DNA of 64,000 nucleotides from Dactylosporangium siamense (lineage in GTDB: Bacteria > Actinomycetota > Actinomycetes > Mycobacteriales > Micromonosporaceae), in NCBI RefSeq assembly GCF_016862795.1, contig NZ_BONQ01000056.1, positions 55,933 through 119,932 on the forward strand, given 5' to 3'. Below, piece by piece: positions 60,328-64,000 of this stretch (positions are counted from its first letter, which is position 1; each line of letters starts with the position of its first letter). The notes beneath the pieces were generated by a model. It was not told where the DNA came from. It searched no databases and was given only the letters and a program-made list of their open reading frames with translations. Made by a program: the position numbers and the translations under genes.

Positions 60328-61088
60328 CCGCGCGCTTCGGCCCCGTCGAGCGGCTCGCCGTCCTGTCCGACGTGCACGCCAACGTGCCGGCCCTGGAGGC
60401 CGTCCTCGCCGAGCCGGACGTCGCGACCGCCGATCTCGTCGTCTTCTGCGGCGACCTCACCTGGGGGCCGGAGCCGGCCCGCACCGCCGACCTGGTCCGT
60501 GCCCTGGGCCCGCGCGCCGTGTTCGTCCGCGGCAACGCCGACCGGGCCGTGGTCGAGCTCGCCACCGGCGCCCGCCCCGCCGCGACCCCGCGGGAGGCGT
60601 GGATGCTCGACCTGCACCCCGCTGCCGTGGTGGAGTTCCTCGCCGGCTTCCACTCCGCCGTCGTCGTCGACGTCACCGGCCTCGGCGCCGTCCGCTGCTG
60701 CCACGGCTCGCCGCGCTCCGACACCGAGCTCGTCACCCCGGCCACCCCCGCCGCGCGGCTGGCCGCCCTGAGCGCGGGCGTGCCGGAGCGGATCCTCGTC
60801 GGCGGCCACACCCACCTGCAGTTCGACCGCCGCGCCGGCGACCTGCGCAGCGTCAACCCGGGCAGCGTCGGCCTGCCGTATCACGACAACACCCCGGGAA
60901 CGGCCTACTGGGCGCTGCTCGGCCCGGACGTGGCGCTACGGCGGACCACATATGACGTGGCGAAGGCCATCGCCGCGACGGTCGCTGCCGGCGACCCGAA
61001 GGCCGACGTGATCACGGGGCTGCTGACCGCCCCACCGTCGGTGGCCGAACTGACCGCCGACGCCGAGCGCCTCGAGTTCTCCGACTGA
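60324..61088 (+). CDS. Metallophosphoesterase
   Basis: 254 residues of the calcineurin-like family: LSDVHANVPALEAVL near 13, CGDLTWGP, GNADR (for GNHD), CCHGSPRSD and GGHTHLQF. It should bind two metals and cleave a phosphoester, perhaps a cyclic nucleotide. Start overlaps the methyltransferase stop. Confidence 0.87.
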   Translation: MTARFGPVERLAVLSDVHANVPALEAVLAEPDVATADLVVFCGDLTWGPEPARTADLVRALGPRAVFVRGNADRAVVELATGARPAATPREAWMLDLHPAAVVEFLAGFHSAVVVDVTGLGAVRCCHGSPRSDTELVTPATPAARLAALSAGVPERILVGGHTHLQFDRRAGDLRSVNPGSVGLPYHDNTPGTAYWALLGPDVALRRTTYDVAKAIAATVAAGDPKADVITGLLTAPPSVAELTADAERLEFSD

Positions 61089-61098
61089 CGCTCCGCGG

Positions 61099-62007
61099 TC
61101 ACCGGGCCTGCGCGGCGACGAAGTCGCGGACGCTGGTGGCGGGCCGCCCGGTGACGGCCTCGACGTCGTGGGTCAGCCGGTCGTAGCGGTTGTCGTGGTG
61201 CAGCCGCGCCATGGTGGCGAGGTGCTCCTGCAGATGCGCGGGCAGCCCGAGCGGCGCCAGCTCCTCGTCGATCCACTGCCGCAGCGGCACGTCGACGTAG
61301 GTGACCGGCCGGCCCAGCGCGGCGGCGAACTCCGCCGCCGTCGCGGTCATGTCCTGCGACCGCGGCCCGGTGAGCTCGTAGACCTTCCCGACGTGCGGGG
61401 CCGGGTCGGCCAGCACGTCGGCCACCACCTCCGCGACGTCATGGGCCGCGACGGGTGCGGTGCGCCCGGAGCCGAACGGCAACCGGATCGTGCCGCTGCC
61501 GGCGATCGACCCGGCCGCGAACGTCGTGAAGAGCGGGTTCTCGAGGAAGACGGTCGGCCGGACCTGGACGACCGGCAGGCCCGACCAGCCGAGCACCTGC
61601 TCGGCGAGCCAGTGCAGGCGCTGCTGCTTCGACTCGGCGGTGCTGGTCAGCGTCATCTGCGAGACGGTCATCTGCGACATGTTGACCAGCACCGCGAGGT
61701 CGCCCTGCGCCCGGGCGGCCGCGGCCACGGTGACGGTCGCCTGCAGGTATCGCGGCGACACGCTCATCCCGAAGTACATGCGCCGGCACCCGGCCAGGGC
61801 CCGCACGACGTCACCCGCCTGCGTGAGATCCCCGGCCACGACCTCGGCCCCGGCGGCCCGCAGCACCTCGGTCCGGTCGTCCTCGTGGTGCACGAACGCC
61901 CGCACCGGCACGCCCCGCCGCCGCAGCAGCTCCACCACCGTCCGCCCGACCGACCCCACGCCCCCGCCCGCCCCGGTGACGAGCACGGGCGACTCGGCTT
62001 CCGTCAT
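61099..62007 (-). CDS. NmrA-like NAD(P)-binding protein
   Basis: 302 residues. VTGAGGGVGSVG near 10 binds the dinucleotide; the rest is an atypical short-chain fold of the NmrA/azoreductase-like group (SQMTVSQMTLT, TAAEFAAALGRPVTYVDV). Reductase or redox sensor; substrate unknown. It is 57 bases behind the MFS-P450 gene on the same strand, possibly one operon. Confidence 0.84.
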   Translation of the reverse strand: MTEAESPVLVTGAGGGVGSVGRTVVELLRRRGVPVRAFVHHEDDRTEVLRAAGAEVVAGDLTQAGDVVRALAGCRRMYFGMSVSPRYLQATVTVAAAARAQGDLAVLVNMSQMTVSQMTLTSTAESKQQRLHWLAEQVLGWSGLPVVQVRPTVFLENPLFTTFAAGSIAGSGTIRLPFGSGRTAPVAAHDVAEVVADVLADPAPHVGKVYELTGPRSQDMTATAAEFAAALGRPVTYVDVPLRQWIDEELAPLGLPAHLQEHLATMARLHHDNRYDRLTHDVEAVTGRPATSVRDFVAAQAR

Positions 62008-62064
62008 GCACGCAATGCTCGGCGCGCCCGGCCCCGCCGGCGACACCCGTCCGGGGGGACCCGC

Positions 62065-64000
62065 TCACGCCGCGCGCCCGCTCAGCCGGTCGGCCGTCCT
62101 CCACCGCACCGGCAGGGCGGCGAGGGTCCGGACGGTGGCGTTCAGCGACCACGCGAGGTCCGTCTCGTCGACGGCGAGCGCGAGCCCGGGCAGGCGCAGC
62201 GCCGCGCGGATGCCCGCGGCGATCACCGCCCGGGCCAGCGGTGCGCCGATGCAGTGGTGCGTGCCGTAGCCGAACGTCATGTGCTGCCCGCCCGGCCGGT
62301 CCGGGTCCCGGTTCGCCATGCCGAGGGCCACCACGACCCGGTCGCCCGGGTGCAGGTGGACGCCGCCGACGTGGACCGGGGCGGTCACCGCCCGCGTCAT
62401 GCCGAACCCGACGGCGGGCACCGCGCGGGCGGCCTCCTCCACGAACGCGGTCAGCGCCGCGGGCGACGCGGTGACCCGGGCCCGGCGGGCGTCGTCGAGC
62501 AGCAGCCACAGCAGCGAGTTGGCCAGCTGCGCGGCGCTCAGCGCGTGCCCGTCGAAGAACAGCGACGCCGCGAGGGCCAGCCGGTCGGCGGCGTCCAGGC
62601 CGAGGTCGCCGTCGCGCAGTTCGCGCAGCAGGCCCGCCGGTGGGTCGGTCTCGTCGGCGAACAGCGCGGCGACCCCGTCGAGCAGCTGGACCTCGGCCTC
62701 GGCCAGCTCCGCCGGCTGGGCCCGCGCGATCCGGCACAGGGACAGCTCGCGCAGCACCGGCCGGTGCCGCGGCGGCACGCCCAGCACCGCGCACTGCGCG
62801 TCGAAGGCGAGCGGCGCCGCGAAGTCGGCCAGGAGGTCGGCGTGGGAGCCGGCCCGGGCGAGATCGTCCGCGAGGGCGGCGGCGGCACGGTCGAGCACCG
62901 GGACGAGGCCGGCGACCCGGCGGGCGGCGAACGCGCCCCCGACGAGGGTGCGGACCGTCGTGTGCACGGGCGGGTCCAGCTCCGTGATCGACATGCGCAG
63001 CGCGGGCCCGGGCGGGTGCTCGGGATCGGTCAGGGCGGCCCGGCTCAGGGCGGCGTCGCGCAGCACCTGCTGGGCCTCGCGGTAGCCGGTGACGAGCCAG
63101 TCCCGGTGTCCGCCGGTGCGGGGGAGCGGCACGACCGGCCGGTCCTCCGCACCGGCGGGCACCGGCGTGTCACCGATCAGATGCCGGGGCGTCGCGGCGT
63201 GGACGAACGCGGCCCCGCCCCGCCCGGTGCAGCCGCTGATCACGGCGGGACCCCGTGGCGCCGGGTCGGCGGCCAGAGCGCCGGCGGCGCCGGCAGTACC
63301 GGCGGCGCCGGCAGTACCGGCGGCGCCGGCAGTACCGGCGGCGCCGGCAGTACCGGCAGCGTCGGCAGCACCGGCAGCGTCGGCAGCACCGGCGGTGTCG
63401 GCAGCACTGGCAGGGCGGCCGGCCCGGGCCGGTGTCCGGACGGCGAGCGCCAGGACGAGGTATGCCGACGCTACGACGACCAGCGCGGCGAGGGCCGTGC
63501 GCAGGTCCGTCGAGCCGGCGAGCCGGCCGACCGACGCGGGGCCGAGGTTCAGTCCGAGGCCGGCGAGCGCGACGGCGGCGCCGAGGGTTCGGGCCTGATC
63601 GGGTCCCGGGACCTGCCGGGCGATCAGCGTGTAGACCATCGGCGTCGCCACCGAGACCGCCCCGCCCACGACGGCGATCCCGGCCAGGGCGACCGGGACG
63701 GACCCGGCCGTGGCCAGCACGGCCAGCCCCGCGCCGGAGACGAGCCCGGAACCGGCGAGCAGCGCCCGCTCCGGCAGCAGCCTGGTGAGTTCGTGCCCCG
63801 CGAGCCGGCCGAGCGCCATCGCGCCGGCGAACACGCCCGGCGCGGTCCCGGCCAGGCCGGCCGACGCGCCGAGTTCGCCGGTGAGCAGCACCGCGCTCCA
63901 CTGCTGGACCCCGCTCTCGACCACCATCGCCAGGGCCCCGACGGCGCACAACACCAGCACCGGCCAGGTCAGCCGGCGCCGGCCGGCGGGCACGGAAGCC
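62065..64000 (-). CDS. MFS transporter-cytochrome P450 fusion (5' end outside window)
   Basis: An open reading frame of more than 640 codons that enters at base 64000 without a start. The first 190 visible residues form about six membrane helices, the C-terminal half of a major-facilitator transporter. An Ala/Gly/Thr linker from 18-bp repeats follows, then a cytochrome P450 of about 400 residues: EAAR gives ExxR, and FGYGTHHCIGAPLAR holds the haem Cys (codon 62251-62253). The I-helix reads FFDGHALSAAQLANSL instead of AGHET-type, so the acid-alcohol pair is missing. No stop interrupts the join. It would tether a P450 to an exporter. Confidence 0.82.
   Translation of the reverse strand, partial: ASVPAGRRRLTWPVLVLCAVGALAMVVESGVQQWSAVLLTGELGASAGLAGTAPGVFAGAMALGRLAGHELTRLLPERALLAGSGLVSGAGLAVLATAGSVPVALAGIAVVGGAVSVATPMVYTLIARQVPGPDQARTLGAAVALAGLGLNLGPASVGRLAGSTDLRTALAALVVVASAYLVLALAVRTPARAGRPASAADTAGAADAAGAADAAGTAGAAGTAGAAGTAGAAGTAGAAGALAADPAPRGPAVISGCTGRGGAAFVHAATPRHLIGDTPVPAGAEDRPVVPLPRTGGHRDWLVTGYREAQQVLRDAALSRAALTDPEHPPGPALRMSITELDPPVHTTVRTLVGGAFAARRVAGLVPVLDRAAAALADDLARAGSHADLLADFAAPLAFDAQCAVLGVPPRHRPVLRELSLCRIARAQPAELAEAEVQLLDGVAALFADETDPPAGLLRELRDGDLGLDAADRLALAASLFFDGHALSAAQLANSLLWLLLDDARRARVTASPAALTAFVEEAARAVPAVGFGMTRAVTAPVHVGGVHLHPGDRVVVALGMANRDPDRPGGQHMTFGYGTHHCIGAPLARAVIAAGIRAALRLPGLALAVDETDLAWSLNATVRTLAALPVRWRTADRLSGRAA
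63277..63420 (-). repeat. 18-bp tandem repeat encoding the MFS-P450 linker
   Basis: The plus strand shows GGCGCCGGCAGTACCGGC repeated about five times, then GGCAGCACCGGCAGCGTC variants. On the minus strand these encode AAGTAG and AADAAG-type hexapeptides. Unit length is a multiple of 3, so copy-number change keeps the fusion in frame. Confidence 0.88.

Overview
The window is a very GC-rich actinobacterial chromosome segment, densely packed with small operons, many GTG starts and 4-base start/stop overlaps. Gene content and order (hrcA-dnaJ-rsmE, phoH-ybeY-hemolysin-type CBS protein-deaminase-like protein-era-recO-uppS, glyS, trehalose and cobalamin genes) fit the order Micromonosporales (family Micromonosporaceae), but I cannot name a genus. 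No tRNA, rRNA, insertion sequence, prophage or CRISPR array is visible, so this looks like core chromosome with accessory genes slotted in.

Layout. 1-3.7 kb: the start of a leftward penicillin-binding protein, then a rightward cobalamin/siroheme operon (cobC-like, cobT, fused cysG-type cobA). 3.7-7.8 kb: leftward trehalose genes, otsA and an OtsB-trehalase fusion. 7.8-14.9 kb: rightward translation and housekeeping genes (ettA, thioesterase, lepA, NUDIX, small membrane protein). 15-19.7 kb: a dioxygenase, a lysozyme-like secreted protein, an enoyl-CoA hydratase, hemW and a DUF4870 protein. 19.8-29.8 kb: a CIRCE-controlled hrcA-dnaJ-rsmE heat-shock block and then phoH, ybeY, a CBS membrane protein and a deaminase-like protein. 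29.8-35.5 kb: an apparent insertion in the usual era cluster (MarR, class IV aminotransferase, sulfotransferase-like protein, a large FHA/FtsK ATPase). 35.5-38 kb: era-recO-uppS. 38.3-43.3 kb: a leftward thiamine-precursor ECF transporter operon behind a TPP riboswitch, followed by a Tat-exported PHP phosphoesterase and a small unknown protein. 43.5-54 kb: acyl-CoA dehydrogenase, a metal (probably zinc) ABC transporter with an ArsR regulator, glyS, and a two-gene membrane system of the YcgR/YcgQ type. 54-64 kb: cobF, an ECF sigma factor with putative anti-sigma proteins, methyltransferases, a phosphoesterase, and an open-ended leftward gene joining an MFS transporter to a cytochrome P450.

How genes work together. 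CobC/CobT/CobA and the distant CobF belong to corrin synthesis. OtsA makes trehalose-6-phosphate, and the OtsB-trehalase fusion carries both the finishing phosphatase and a trehalose-cleaving domain. HrcA represses itself and dnaJ through CIRCE. The TPP riboswitch should switch off precursor import when thiamine pyrophosphate is plentiful. Two matching palindromes flank the metal transporter genes and are probably the operators for metal-dependent repression.

Most notable: the MFS-P450 single reading frame with an unusual I-helix; a soluble EccC/EssC-like FHA-FtsK ATPase with no secretion partners and a Lys-to-Arg change in its first P-loop; a Tat-exported phosphoesterase attached to a thiamine operon; two intergenic hairpins with different stems but an identical 15-base loop core; a 62-bp tandem repeat that swallows the dnaJ stop codon and supplies the rsmE ribosome-binding site; and in-frame short tandem repeats in at least six proteins.
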